From a virus, in the IMG/VR virus record IMGVR_UViG_3300025087_000313, positions 1 through 22,326 of that record: a DNA stretch of 22,326 nt. One strand, 5' to 3'. Shown piece after piece: positions 5,584 through 13,009 of this stretch. Made by a program: the position numbers and the translations under genes. Every line of letters starts with the position of its first letter. Within the stretch, counting starts at the first letter, position 1. The notes under the pieces are model-generated. The model was given only the letters and a program-made list of their open reading frames with translations, was not told the origin of the DNA and did not search any database.

Positions 5584-5830
5584 ACCAGTCAATAATCATA
5601 TTTTGATTGAACCCGTAGCAAGAGAAGCATTTATGGCATCTCATACAGAAACATTCCAAGAAATTGGAGTGGTTATTGCTGTGCCTGACGAATTTACTGG
5701 AATTAAAATTGGAGATAAAGTATTCTTCGATTCATGGCTTGCCGCTAAATATCCCGCAGAGAATACAGACGGGTATTATTGGTTGGTAAAATGGGAAGAT
5801 ATACGCGCCTATGTCCCGCTATCAGAATAG
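5573..5830 (+). CDS. groES-like: GroES-like co-chaperonin
   Basis: The 85-residue product has the cpn10 order: an opening strand (MKLKPVNNHILIEPVA; GroES-type K-P-x-x-x-x-V/I-L), a mobile-loop region at ~17-30, GVVIAVPDE (32-40), then GIKIGDKVFFD (43-53; cf. G-x-K-V-G-D-x-V in GroES), and a closing YYWLVKWEDIRAYV (68-81). E. coli GroES has 97 residues; the shortening is mostly in the mobile loop. It should cap the GroEL ring encoded 200 nt downstream. I use the ATG at 5573; an upstream in-frame ATG at 5540 would extend it by 11 residues into the previous gene. T4 gp31 is the classic phage co-chaperonin. Confidence 0.82.
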   Translation: MKLKPVNNHILIEPVAREAFMASHTETFQEIGVVIAVPDEFTGIKIGDKVFFDSWLAAKYPAENTDGYYWLVKWEDIRAYVPLSE

Positions 5831-6032
5831 CCTTTGTAGAAACGGCTACCTACACGATTACCGCCTTGTTTCTCAGACTCACAAAGGAATGCTAGAGCGT
5901 TGCACTCGTTGCGGTAAACAATTACACATATCAAGCGATATGCCAAACCATGTGTTCTTAAGTCACCATATTCGTTCTGCGTTACAGAAGAATGACCCAT
6001 TATTCAAAAGGGAGTACCCCGATATTAAATAA
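5811..6032 (+). CDS. Small Cys/His protein between GroES and GroEL
   Basis: A 73-residue protein with Cys9, His15, His24 and a CxxC at residues 31-34 (ERCTRCGKQLHI), which suggests a single zinc site. The remainder is polar and helical (HHIRSALQKNDPLFKREYPD). The gene overlaps the end of the GroES-like gene by 20 nt and stops 3 nt before GroEL, so it is inside the chaperonin cluster. It could be an adaptor or a small nucleic-acid-binding protein. I do not recognise the family. Confidence 0.7.
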   Translation: MSRYQNSLCRNGYLHDYRLVSQTHKGMLERCTRCGKQLHISSDMPNHVFLSHHIRSALQKNDPLFKREYPDIK

Positions 6033-6035
6033 ATT

Positions 6036-7559
6036 ATGTTGAAAAACGACAATCTGCATTTTGATGCACAAGATAAACTTTACTCAGGAATCAAGAAAAT
6101 CGCCACAGCTGTTGGAAGTACTATGGGTACGGCTGGAGGAAACGTTATTATTGAGGCAATTGAAACTCCTGGATACCTCGCAACAAACGACGGATTCAGT
6201 ATTGCAAACAGCATCATCCTTGCCGACCCCACAGAAGACCTTGGACGACGAATCCTTCTTGAATCAATAAACCGTGCCAACAAGCAGTCTGGCGACGGAT
6301 CAAGTACTACATGCGTTGTTACCGCTGCAGTCCTTGAAAATGGACGCTCACGAATTGGTAGTGCTCGTCCAATGGAAATTAAGAGAAGCCTTGAAGAATG
6401 TTTACCGTTGGTAATAGAATCAATCAATTCACAAAAGATTGACGTTACTGTAGAAGATATCCATCAAGTAGCATCAATCAGTGCTGAAGATGTCAATATC
6501 GGTAATAGAATTGGAGAGATTTACAAGGAGATTGGTAAAAAAGGAATAATCCACTGGGATATTTCAAAGACAGCGGAAGACCATCATGTTATAGGCTCAG
6601 GTATTACTGTTGAAGGTGCTGGATATTATAGCCCTTACATGTGCGATGCTTCTGAATCAGGGCAGTCAACAAATCAGGTTCGTATCAAGAATCCAAAGAT
6701 TCTTATTACAAAGCAAAAGATTTCAAGTGCCGAAGAACTAGGCGGAATCTCTGGTGCTCTCTTTTCACAAGAAGTACGAGATCTTGTAGTATTCTGCGAC
6801 GATATCGACCCACTTACAATCTCTGATATTATCAAAACACGAGCAGTCCGTGGTTTCCGCATTGTTATTGTAAAAATGCCAGTAATGTGGAAGGATTGGT
6901 GGTTTGAAGATATTGCGAAGGCGACAGGCGCATCAATTGTTGATGTAAATGCAGGACTCTCAATGAAGCAGGTTAAGATTGAGCACCTAGGAACAGTTGG
7001 AGACATCATAATTACAAAAGACGAAACACACCTTGATGGTATTCGTGACTTAAGTTCATACATTTCTTCACTCACTGAAGATAACACTGACGATGGTCTT
7101 CTTCGAGCAAGCCGTCTCAACACAAAGACAGCACGTTACTTCGTAGGTGCACCAAGTGAAAGTGCCCTTAGCTATCGTCGCCTAAAGGTTGAAGATGCAA
7201 TCAGCGCTGCATATCAAGCTCTCAATGGTGGAATTGTAGCAGGTGGAGGCGTAGCGCTTCTACAGGCATCAAAGACACTCCCACAAACTATAGGTGGAGA
7301 CATTCTGCGTGAAGCACTCAAAGCTCCTACTCTACAGATTCTATCAAACGCAGGTATTGAATCGACTAACATTGATTCACTAGAATCAAATATGGGATAC
7401 GACAGCCGTACAGGAGAAGTTGTAGACATGGTTAAAGAAGGCATCATCGACCCCGCAAACATTGTTATCAACGCCGTAAAGAATTCAATAAGTGTATCAG
7501 CAACAGTATTGACCGCACCCACACTTGTTATGCTTCCGATGGACGAATCTCAAATATAA
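6036..7559 (+). CDS. groEL: Phage-encoded GroEL chaperonin (divergent, full length)
   Basis: A 507-residue group I chaperonin subunit (host GroEL is about 545). Nucleotide-site landmarks are kept: TMGTAGGNV at 29-37 for the P-loop (usually LGPKGRNV), ATNDG with Asp52, GDGSSTT with Asp88 (family GDGTTTA), and VEDA plus GGIVAGGGVALL near residues 385-405. The apical domain is recognisable (GAGYYSPYM, KDWWFEDIAKATGA, VGDIIITKDETHLDG). The usual GFGDRR is replaced by VMWKDWW and the C-terminal Gly/Met tail is absent. It follows a GroES-like gene and precedes terminase, portal and capsid genes, so folding of capsid proteins is a likely job. It retains the ATPase residues and probably is active. 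Confidence 0.93.
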   Translation: MLKNDNLHFDAQDKLYSGIKKIATAVGSTMGTAGGNVIIEAIETPGYLATNDGFSIANSIILADPTEDLGRRILLESINRANKQSGDGSSTTCVVTAAVLENGRSRIGSARPMEIKRSLEECLPLVIESINSQKIDVTVEDIHQVASISAEDVNIGNRIGEIYKEIGKKGIIHWDISKTAEDHHVIGSGITVEGAGYYSPYMCDASESGQSTNQVRIKNPKILITKQKISSAEELGGISGALFSQEVRDLVVFCDDIDPLTISDIIKTRAVRGFRIVIVKMPVMWKDWWFEDIAKATGASIVDVNAGLSMKQVKIEHLGTVGDIIITKDETHLDGIRDLSSYISSLTEDNTDDGLLRASRLNTKTARYFVGAPSESALSYRRLKVEDAISAAYQALNGGIVAGGGVALLQASKTLPQTIGGDILREALKAPTLQILSNAGIESTNIDSLESNMGYDSRTGEVVDMVKEGIIDPANIVINAVKNSISVSATVLTAPTLVMLPMDESQI

Positions 7560-7564
7560 TAATT

Positions 7565-7747
7565 ATGAAACACTTCAGTATTCGGGGTATTTGCCGAGGT
7601 TGTAGAAAAATGAAATGGTTCGTCCGTAAAAGAAACATTACCCTACCAATCGGACAGGTTGCAGAGTCAAAAGACTTATTCTGTACAACATGTTACAATA
7701 AATTACAAGGAGTATTAAATCAACATGAAGAAAAATTCTACGATTGA
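7565..7747 (+). CDS. Small four-cysteine zinc-ribbon protein
   Basis: The 60-residue protein has CRGC at residues 10-13 and CTTC at 40-43, giving a C2-C2 zinc ribbon, and basic residues between them (KMKWFVRKR). This suggests a small nucleic-acid-binding or regulatory protein. It starts 5 nt after GroEL and overlaps the next gene by 23 nt. The family is not recognised. Confidence 0.7.
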   Translation: MKHFSIRGICRGCRKMKWFVRKRNITLPIGQVAESKDLFCTTCYNKLQGVLNQHEEKFYD

Positions 7748-7907
7748 CCAAATCGACTTTAATCCAGAGTCAAACAAAAACGTTATATCAATTATTAGAC
7801 AAGAAGACGGTAACTACATAGGGTATACACAAAGGAACGGAGGCTATGTAACTGTTCGACAAGGTGACCCGAGTACAGTACTTAGTCTTCTACTAACTCA
7901 CCCGTAA
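7725..7907 (+). CDS. Unrecognised 60-residue protein
   Basis: The small protein begins MKKNSTIDQIDFNPESNKN and continues with beta-type segments (NVISIIRQEDGNYIGYTQRN, GYVTVRQGDPSTVLSLLLTHP). Its start overlaps the zinc-ribbon gene by 23 nt. AAGGAG occurs 12 nt upstream of the ATG, but it is also coding sequence of the overlapping gene and is unlikely to be a real ribosome site. No function assigned. Confidence 0.62.
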   Translation: MKKNSTIDQIDFNPESNKNVISIIRQEDGNYIGYTQRNGGYVTVRQGDPSTVLSLLLTHP

Positions 7908-7911
7908 ACTT

Positions 7912-8319
7912 ATGGAAATGCTCACAAAACAAGAAAAGAGATTTGTTGCTGAGGTGGCTGAGCATGGAAATAAGACACTTGCAGCACAAACTGCTTTTGG
8001 TATAAAGGATACAAACTACGCAAGTGTGAAGTCCGTTAGATTGCTAGGTAAAGATAGGATTGTCAATGCTATACAGGATGCATTATCAGATGAACTATTG
8101 TTGCAAGTTCATCTTGAAGGATTGCAAGCGATGAAGGAAGAGCCCACAGCTGACAAAGAAGGGAAGCCAGATTACGCAGTACGTCACAAATACTTAGACA
8201 GCGCATACAAACTCAAAGGTTCATTCGCACCAGACAAACACGTCAATCTAAACCTAACCGCAGACGTTCCAAACGAGAAACTTAAAAAGCTCGCTGACAA
8301 ACTAAATGGCAGAGGATAA
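7912..8319 (+). CDS. terS: Terminase small subunit
   Basis: A 135-residue DNA-recognition subunit of the packaging motor. The N-terminus MLTKQEKRFVAEVAEHGNKT followed by AAQTAFG and NYASVKSVRLLGKDRIVNAI has the helix-turn-helix layout of small terminases, which find the packaging site. The central helix (DELLLQVHLEGLQAMKE) would form the oligomer. The C-terminus contains a linker (LNLTADVPNEK) that probably binds the large subunit. The large terminase starts inside its last 14 nt, and this adjacency strongly supports the call. Confidence 0.82.
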   Translation: MEMLTKQEKRFVAEVAEHGNKTLAAQTAFGIKDTNYASVKSVRLLGKDRIVNAIQDALSDELLLQVHLEGLQAMKEEPTADKEGKPDYAVRHKYLDSAYKLKGSFAPDKHVNLNLTADVPNEKLKKLADKLNGRG

Positions 8320-10030
8320 AATCATAATTGACGGTGAAGAGTATACCAACGAAGAGGTTGCACAGGCGGCAAACCTCTTTCCGTACACATGGATTATTCA
8401 GAATGAGATAAAGAACGAAACAGGTACACCAATAGACTTTGATAAGCGTCCTTGGCAGAAAGACATATACAACGACCTATCACCACATCAAGTTCTGTTG
8501 AAACCTCCACAGATTGGAGCAACAGTAATGAATACCTTGAAGTCTCTATGGGTAGCTAAGAACCTTGGTAGACAGATTATTTATACCCTCCCAACAATGG
8601 GAGACGTTCAAGTTATGGTTGGAGGTTCGTTCAACCGTATCATTGCCCAGAATCCAATACTCATGTCATGGGTAAAGGACAAAGACACTGTTGAGCAGAA
8701 GACTGTTGGTAACAGTATGATATTCTACCGCGGTACATGGAGTAACAAACAAGCGATGATGGTTCCGTCAGGTCTAAACATCCACGACGAAGTAGACGCA
8801 AGTGACCCTGAAGTTATCACACAATACGAAACACGCCTGCAAGCTCAAGATGATGGAGGCTGGCGGTGGTACTTCTCTCATCCAAGTCTCGTAGGGCATG
8901 GCGTAGATGTATACTGGCAACAGAGCGACATGAAGGAGTGGTACATCACATGTCCTCACTGTGAACACTCTCAAACTCTCTCATGGCCTGATAACATTGA
9001 TATCGAAACGCAAAAGTATATATGCCAGTCTTGTAAAGGAGAGCTTGAAACTTCTGACCGAATCAATGGAGAATGGAGGAATATTGACGGAGTACCATGG
9101 AGAGGTGAGATTGTGGGGGATTATGAATTCAGTGGATGGCATGTGTCACAGCTTATGCTACACAACAAGACCGCTGGAGATATCATACATGCATTCAACG
9201 ATCCACTAAAGAACCAGCAATACTTCTACAACTACGTTCTTGGACTACCATACGCAGACAGCGAAGACCGAGTTGACCATAATGTAGTCCTCAGAAACTG
9301 TGTTGATGTTGTGAATGACCAACAAGGAAGGACTATCATTGGAGCTGACACAGGTCATGGTATTCACTACGTCCTAATGAATAACCAAGGTGTGTTCTTC
9401 TATGACCACGAGCGTGAGATAACAGCCAGCAAAACACCATACGATGTTATCAAGGGATACCTTAAGCGATTCCCAAAATCTATCGCGGTATTCGACCAAG
9501 GTGGTGACCTTATCGGAGTTAGACAACTACAGCAAGAGTATCCAGGTAGAGTCTTCCTTTGTTTCTACACCAAAGACCGTAAGTCAATCGAGATGGTTGA
9601 ATGGGGTAAAGATGATGAGTATTGGAAAGTCCGTGTTGATAGAAACAGAATGATGACACTCGTCATGGAGCAGATACGAGACATTGGACGCATTCGCCTC
9701 AATGGAACACCTGACGAATGGAGAGATTTCGCGAATATGTTTGACAACATTCACCGTGAAAAGATTATGGTGAAGGAAACACGCGGCAAGGATAACCGTG
9801 AGCTGTACGGAGCCGAGTATGTATGGAAACGGACGGGGCACGATCACTATTGTCACGCACTGCTCTATGCTATTGTAGGTTTACAAAGATTTGGAGGAGG
9901 AGAAGCAGCGCGTGTTATAGATACTGCACGCGACGCAATACCGAACGCAAACATAATCACACCTGAGAAGCTCACAAGTCCTCTAGGATTTCGAGCAAGG
10001 GATTTCGCAAATGAAAATTTAGTGGTATAG
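8306..10030 (+). CDS. terL: Terminase large subunit, GpA type
   Basis: A 574-residue ATPase and nuclease that cuts and packages phage DNA. The deviant Walker A is KPPQIGAT (residues 66-73), with its Lys at the start of the loop as in lambda gpA. Walker B is in LNIHDEVDASD near residue 158. A zinc ribbon, CPHC then CQSC, lies near residues 216-243, again typical of the GpA family. The nuclease domain starts with IIGADTGHGIHYVL (near 345), has FDQGGDL near 395, and a late DHYCHALLYA near 511, giving the acidic metal ligands. It overlaps terS by 14 nt. GpA-type enzymes often, but not always, make cohesive ends. Confidence 0.93.
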   Translation: MAEDKIIIDGEEYTNEEVAQAANLFPYTWIIQNEIKNETGTPIDFDKRPWQKDIYNDLSPHQVLLKPPQIGATVMNTLKSLWVAKNLGRQIIYTLPTMGDVQVMVGGSFNRIIAQNPILMSWVKDKDTVEQKTVGNSMIFYRGTWSNKQAMMVPSGLNIHDEVDASDPEVITQYETRLQAQDDGGWRWYFSHPSLVGHGVDVYWQQSDMKEWYITCPHCEHSQTLSWPDNIDIETQKYICQSCKGELETSDRINGEWRNIDGVPWRGEIVGDYEFSGWHVSQLMLHNKTAGDIIHAFNDPLKNQQYFYNYVLGLPYADSEDRVDHNVVLRNCVDVVNDQQGRTIIGADTGHGIHYVLMNNQGVFFYDHEREITASKTPYDVIKGYLKRFPKSIAVFDQGGDLIGVRQLQQEYPGRVFLCFYTKDRKSIEMVEWGKDDEYWKVRVDRNRMMTLVMEQIRDIGRIRLNGTPDEWRDFANMFDNIHREKIMVKETRGKDNRELYGAEYVWKRTGHDHYCHALLYAIVGLQRFGGGEAARVIDTARDAIPNANIITPEKLTSPLGFRARDFANENLVV

Positions 10031-10072
10031 TTATACAAACACCGTATTCCCCATTATTTTTTATCGTCAATT

Positions 10073-11953
10073 ATGAACGAGACAGACCCATTTGCTCTCA
10101 ATGTACGTGGAGCAACAGATTTGGTTGAGAACCAAACAAACAAGATACGTACTCGTGGAGGAGAGTCACCAGAGGGGCTTTCTGGAGAGAAAACAGATTC
10201 TCTCGATTTAAACATGTCTGATGAAGAACTTATAAAGCTCAAGAACGAGTGGGAAAATAACTACGCAGGTTACGAGGGGAAGATGAAGACGATATGGGAG
10301 CGAAACCTTGAAAGTTATCTCGGAAAGAAGAAGGACGGGCAATGGTTAAACCCTGAAGGTCCGAGTGCTGCGAATCTTCAATTCGAGGCAGAGGAGACAT
10401 TCTTGTCGGCTGCACTCAGTAAGAATCCTGAGCCTGTTGTTTGGTCTGACAATACTCCTGAAGGGAACGAGATTTCATCAAGTGTGAAAACCATGCTCGC
10501 CTTCCACTCCGACCAGCTTGTACTTCGCCGTAAGCTCGCATTCATGGTACGACAGTGGTCTATCTATCACCTTGGTGTACTTAAGTTTGGTTGGAATGCA
10601 GAGATTGGAGACGTGGCCGTAGAGAACAGACGTATCCAGAACTTTGTGTTTGACCCCGAAGGATACGTAGATGCTTACGGAGATTATATAGGCTACGTTG
10701 GTGAACGCATTGATGTCACAGCTGAGAAGCTTGTAGGTATGTTCCCGAAGTGTAAAGAATACGTGCAAAACGAGACAGATGGTAAGTATGGCACAAAAGT
10801 AACATACACCGAATGGTGGTCTGCTGACAGTACATTTACATTCAAAACATACAAAGGGAAGGTTCTGGAAAAGAATAAGAATCCATATTTCAATCATCCT
10901 GAGGCTGATGTAAACCCAATGACGGGCGATTCTGAAGTAGATGAACTTGGAGAGGAAGTGATGATAGCACCGCGCAACCACTTCGCGATGGCAAAGAAGC
11001 CATATGTGTTCCTTAGTGTATTTAGTCTACAGCAACAGCCTCATGACATCACAGGTCTTATCGAGCAGAACATAGCTAACCAGAAGAAAATAACTGACCG
11101 TAGTGAACAGATTGATTACAACGTCGGTTCTGCAAATAATGGCTATGCGTTCAGTGAAGACAACTTCAACCAAGAAACAGCCAAGCAAGCAGCGAACGCT
11201 AGACGTCGCGGTAATCCAATTCTAATCCCAAGTGGCGGTCCTATAGCGAATGCTATCATGCCACTACCAGCACAGAGCCTTCCGCAATCAGTATTCAATG
11301 AGGTTGAGATAGCAAAGAACGACCTGCGTCAAAGCTGGGGAGTTCAAGGTATATCTGTGCAACCTCATGATGAGGACGCAACAGCGCGAGGTCTTATCAT
11401 CAATCAATCGAACGACTCTAGCCGTATTGGTGGAGGAATTGGAGATGCTATTGAACAAGTTGCTGATAATACATTCAATTGGCTCGTACAGCTCTATTAT
11501 GTTTTCTATGATGAACAGCATTTCGCTGTAATCATGGGAAGTGCTAAGGCTGTCGAGTACGTTACTCTACAGTCGAGCGACATGGATAGACAGGTGATTG
11601 TAAGCGTAAGCCCAGACAGTCTTAAGCCAAAGGATGAAGTAACTCAGATAAACCTTGCACAAGCACTATTTGATAAGGGAGCAATCGGTCCGAAGACACT
11701 GCTTAAAATGCTTGACTTCCCTGACCCCGACCAAGCAGCTGCGGATGGTATCTTGTACAAAACAGACCCCATGGCATACATGATGTTGAACTTCCCTGAG
11801 ATGGCACAACAGTTACAATCCTCACAGCAACAAGCAATGATGCAAGCATCACCACAAGGAATGGCACCAGAAGGAATAACTGAGCCAGCACCTCAAATAA
11901 GTCAAGATTCCGCAAGCGCTGCATTAAGTAACGTACCTATTCCATCACTGTAG
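10073..11953 (+). CDS. Portal protein
   Basis: A 626-residue protein placed between terminase and scaffold, as portals normally are. The N-terminal ~50 residues are disordered and polar. The core includes SAANLQFEAEETFLSAALSK, WSIYHLGVLKFGWN and NRRIQNFVFDPEGY, a stretch common to portals of the P22-like and related families, and later LRQSWGVQGISVQ. The C-terminus is Gln/Met/Pro-rich (AQQLQSSQQQ), like a portal barrel or tail extension. It forms the 12-subunit ring for DNA entry and exit and binds TerL. The ATG follows a 42-nt gap with no Shine-Dalgarno. Confidence 0.85.
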   Translation: MNETDPFALNVRGATDLVENQTNKIRTRGGESPEGLSGEKTDSLDLNMSDEELIKLKNEWENNYAGYEGKMKTIWERNLESYLGKKKDGQWLNPEGPSAANLQFEAEETFLSAALSKNPEPVVWSDNTPEGNEISSSVKTMLAFHSDQLVLRRKLAFMVRQWSIYHLGVLKFGWNAEIGDVAVENRRIQNFVFDPEGYVDAYGDYIGYVGERIDVTAEKLVGMFPKCKEYVQNETDGKYGTKVTYTEWWSADSTFTFKTYKGKVLEKNKNPYFNHPEADVNPMTGDSEVDELGEEVMIAPRNHFAMAKKPYVFLSVFSLQQQPHDITGLIEQNIANQKKITDRSEQIDYNVGSANNGYAFSEDNFNQETAKQAANARRRGNPILIPSGGPIANAIMPLPAQSLPQSVFNEVEIAKNDLRQSWGVQGISVQPHDEDATARGLIINQSNDSSRIGGGIGDAIEQVADNTFNWLVQLYYVFYDEQHFAVIMGSAKAVEYVTLQSSDMDRQVIVSVSPDSLKPKDEVTQINLAQALFDKGAIGPKTLLKMLDFPDPDQAAADGILYKTDPMAYMMLNFPEMAQQLQSSQQQAMMQASPQGMAPEGITEPAPQISQDSASAALSNVPIPSL

Positions 11954-11982
11954 TTGCTTTACAAAAATAATCATTGTATAAT
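11954..11982 (+). promoter_or_regulatory. Internal promoter with consensus TATAAT
   Basis: TTGCTT (11954-11959), 17 bp, then a perfect TATAAT (11977-11982). The ATG at 11989 starts 6 nt after the -10, so the transcript would be leaderless. The promoter begins at the last base of the portal stop codon and could supply the scaffold and capsid genes with extra mRNA. Confidence 0.6.
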
Positions 11983-11988
11983 TTATCT

Positions 11989-12078
11989 ATGAATAAATAT
12001 CATACAACAAAGCATGATATGTCTCCTAAGAAATCCGCAAAAGACAAGGCATTTGAAAATCGTCTAAAGAAGAAATAG
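11989..12078 (+). CDS. 29-residue Lys-rich micro-protein
   Basis: The ORF has an ATG exactly 6 nt after the -10 box above and ends in TAG at 12076-12078. The product begins MNKYHTTKHDMSPKKSAKDK and ends NRLKKK: 10 Lys and 1 Arg in 29 residues, strongly basic, so it may bind nucleic acid. Its stop overlaps the first hairpin of the structured segment that follows. It could be a short protein or only a translated leader for the downstream RNA. No homologue is recalled. Confidence 0.5.
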   Translation: MNKYHTTKHDMSPKKSAKDKAFENRLKKK

Positions 12079-12251
12079 CCCTTATTCGGGGGCTGAACGA
12101 CCTCTATGCGAGTTGGTAGTGCTCTTTCGTAGAAGTCGTCCAGTCCCTGAGTGGGATACCTGTGGCATGTAAAGTTGGCCAGCGTCAAAACTAGCTTGAA
12201 TTATTAAGACCTAGAAATAGGCAGTAACGCCTGCAATATGGCAATTCAACT
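12077..12251 (+). ncRNA. Structured non-coding segment before the scaffold gene
   Basis: About 175 nt without a credible ORF. Visible pairings: AGCCC/GGGCT (12077-12081 with 12090-12094); a 16-bp imperfect stem pairing 12097-12112 with 12124-12139 (14 of 16 including G-U pairs, 11-nt loop); TCCC/GGGA near 12144-12156; TGGC/GCCA near 12162-12181; CCTA-GAAA-TAGG (12210-12221); and AGGC/GCCT just after. The short conserved-looking hairpins resemble a regulatory or catalytic RNA, but no group I core, tRNA or hammerhead consensus was found. It would be transcribed from the promoter at 11954-11982. Confidence 0.5.
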
Positions 12252-12998
12252 ATGAATGAACAAGAAAAGTTCCTTGAAAGTCTCAATGTAGAACCACAAG
12301 ACGATATTTTAACTCGCTCGATTAACCCTGAAGCTCCTGAAGCAACTACGCCTGAAGTTCCTGAAAAGGAAGAAGACGAAGAGGCTGATGGAGTTTCACC
12401 ACGTAATCGCCGAGAACGACGCTTAATGAAAAAGCTCGACGCAGAACGTTCATCATCAATGCAGTTAGCTGATAGGCTAAAGGTTGTAGAGGATGCACGT
12501 AGCTCATCTGAAGAGAAGGATTATCTCAAGTCTATAGAGAAAATCTATGGTAATGATTCTCCTGAAGCTCAAGTCGCAACAAGCTTGCTAAAAAATGCAA
12601 TCATTGGCGCACGTGATGAAGCGAAGTCTCTTGCAATTGCAGAGATGCGTGCTGAACGAGAAGCTGAGAAAAATGCTATTGTAAAAGCAGAACAGGAACT
12701 CGACGATATTATCGACGAGATTGAAGAGTCACAGAATGTTACTCTGACTGCTGCACAAGAAAAAGGCTTTATCCAGCTACTTCAAAAAATGTCGCCAAAA
12801 GACCGCAATGGTACTGTGATTGAATTCGCAGACCCCTCTGCAGTTTGGGATGTCTACAAAGATAAACTAACAAAGAGAACTGACACGCGTGCAAAAGACA
12901 TCGCTGCCCGTTCGATGACTCAAGGTGGGGCACCGCAAGCAAGTACATTGCCAACGGATGCCACCGCACGTGCTTTACAAGCAATGGGTATTATTTAA
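12252..12998 (+). CDS. Capsid scaffolding protein
   Basis: A 248-residue hydrophilic, acidic protein between portal and major capsid genes, the standard scaffold location. The N-terminus is disordered and Pro/Glu-rich (PEAPEATTPEVPEKEEDEEA). Residues ~60-165 are helical and coiled-coil (RDEAKSLAIAEMRAERE and EQELDDIIDEIEES). The C-terminus (ATARALQAMGII) is a short helix that could bind the capsid protein. No protease motif is seen, so it is a scaffold rather than a protease-scaffold fusion. It is preceded by the structured segment, and its start has no Shine-Dalgarno. Confidence 0.75.
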   Translation: MNEQEKFLESLNVEPQDDILTRSINPEAPEATTPEVPEKEEDEEADGVSPRNRRERRLMKKLDAERSSSMQLADRLKVVEDARSSSEEKDYLKSIEKIYGNDSPEAQVATSLLKNAIIGARDEAKSLAIAEMRAEREAEKNAIVKAEQELDDIIDEIEESQNVTLTAAQEKGFIQLLQKMSPKDRNGTVIEFADPSAVWDVYKDKLTKRTDTRAKDIAARSMTQGGAPQASTLPTDATARALQAMGII

Positions 12999-13009
12999 TA
13001 TAAATTTAT

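Noticed and set aside
6080-7522. Several minus-strand open frames under GroEL
   Set aside because: Shadows of the strongly supported GroEL frame; Ser/Arg/Val-biased and lacking any recognisable motif.
7700-7727. Shine-Dalgarno AAGGAG before the gene at 7725
   Set aside because: Spacing of 12 nt is long, the bases are coding sequence of the overlapping gene, and other genes here lack such sites.
12100-12172. tRNA-like D-arm string GAGTTGGTAG
   Set aside because: No T-arm consensus or 7-bp acceptor stem can be drawn; the bases instead form the loop of a 16-bp hairpin.
12091-12220. Hammerhead ribozyme
   Set aside because: CTGAACGA has an extra base compared with the CUGANGA core, and no matching GAAA strand with cleavage site fits.
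12238-12255. Five-codon leader peptide overlapping the scaffold ATG
   Set aside because: A five-residue ORF (MAIQL) arises easily by chance and has no distinguishing signal.
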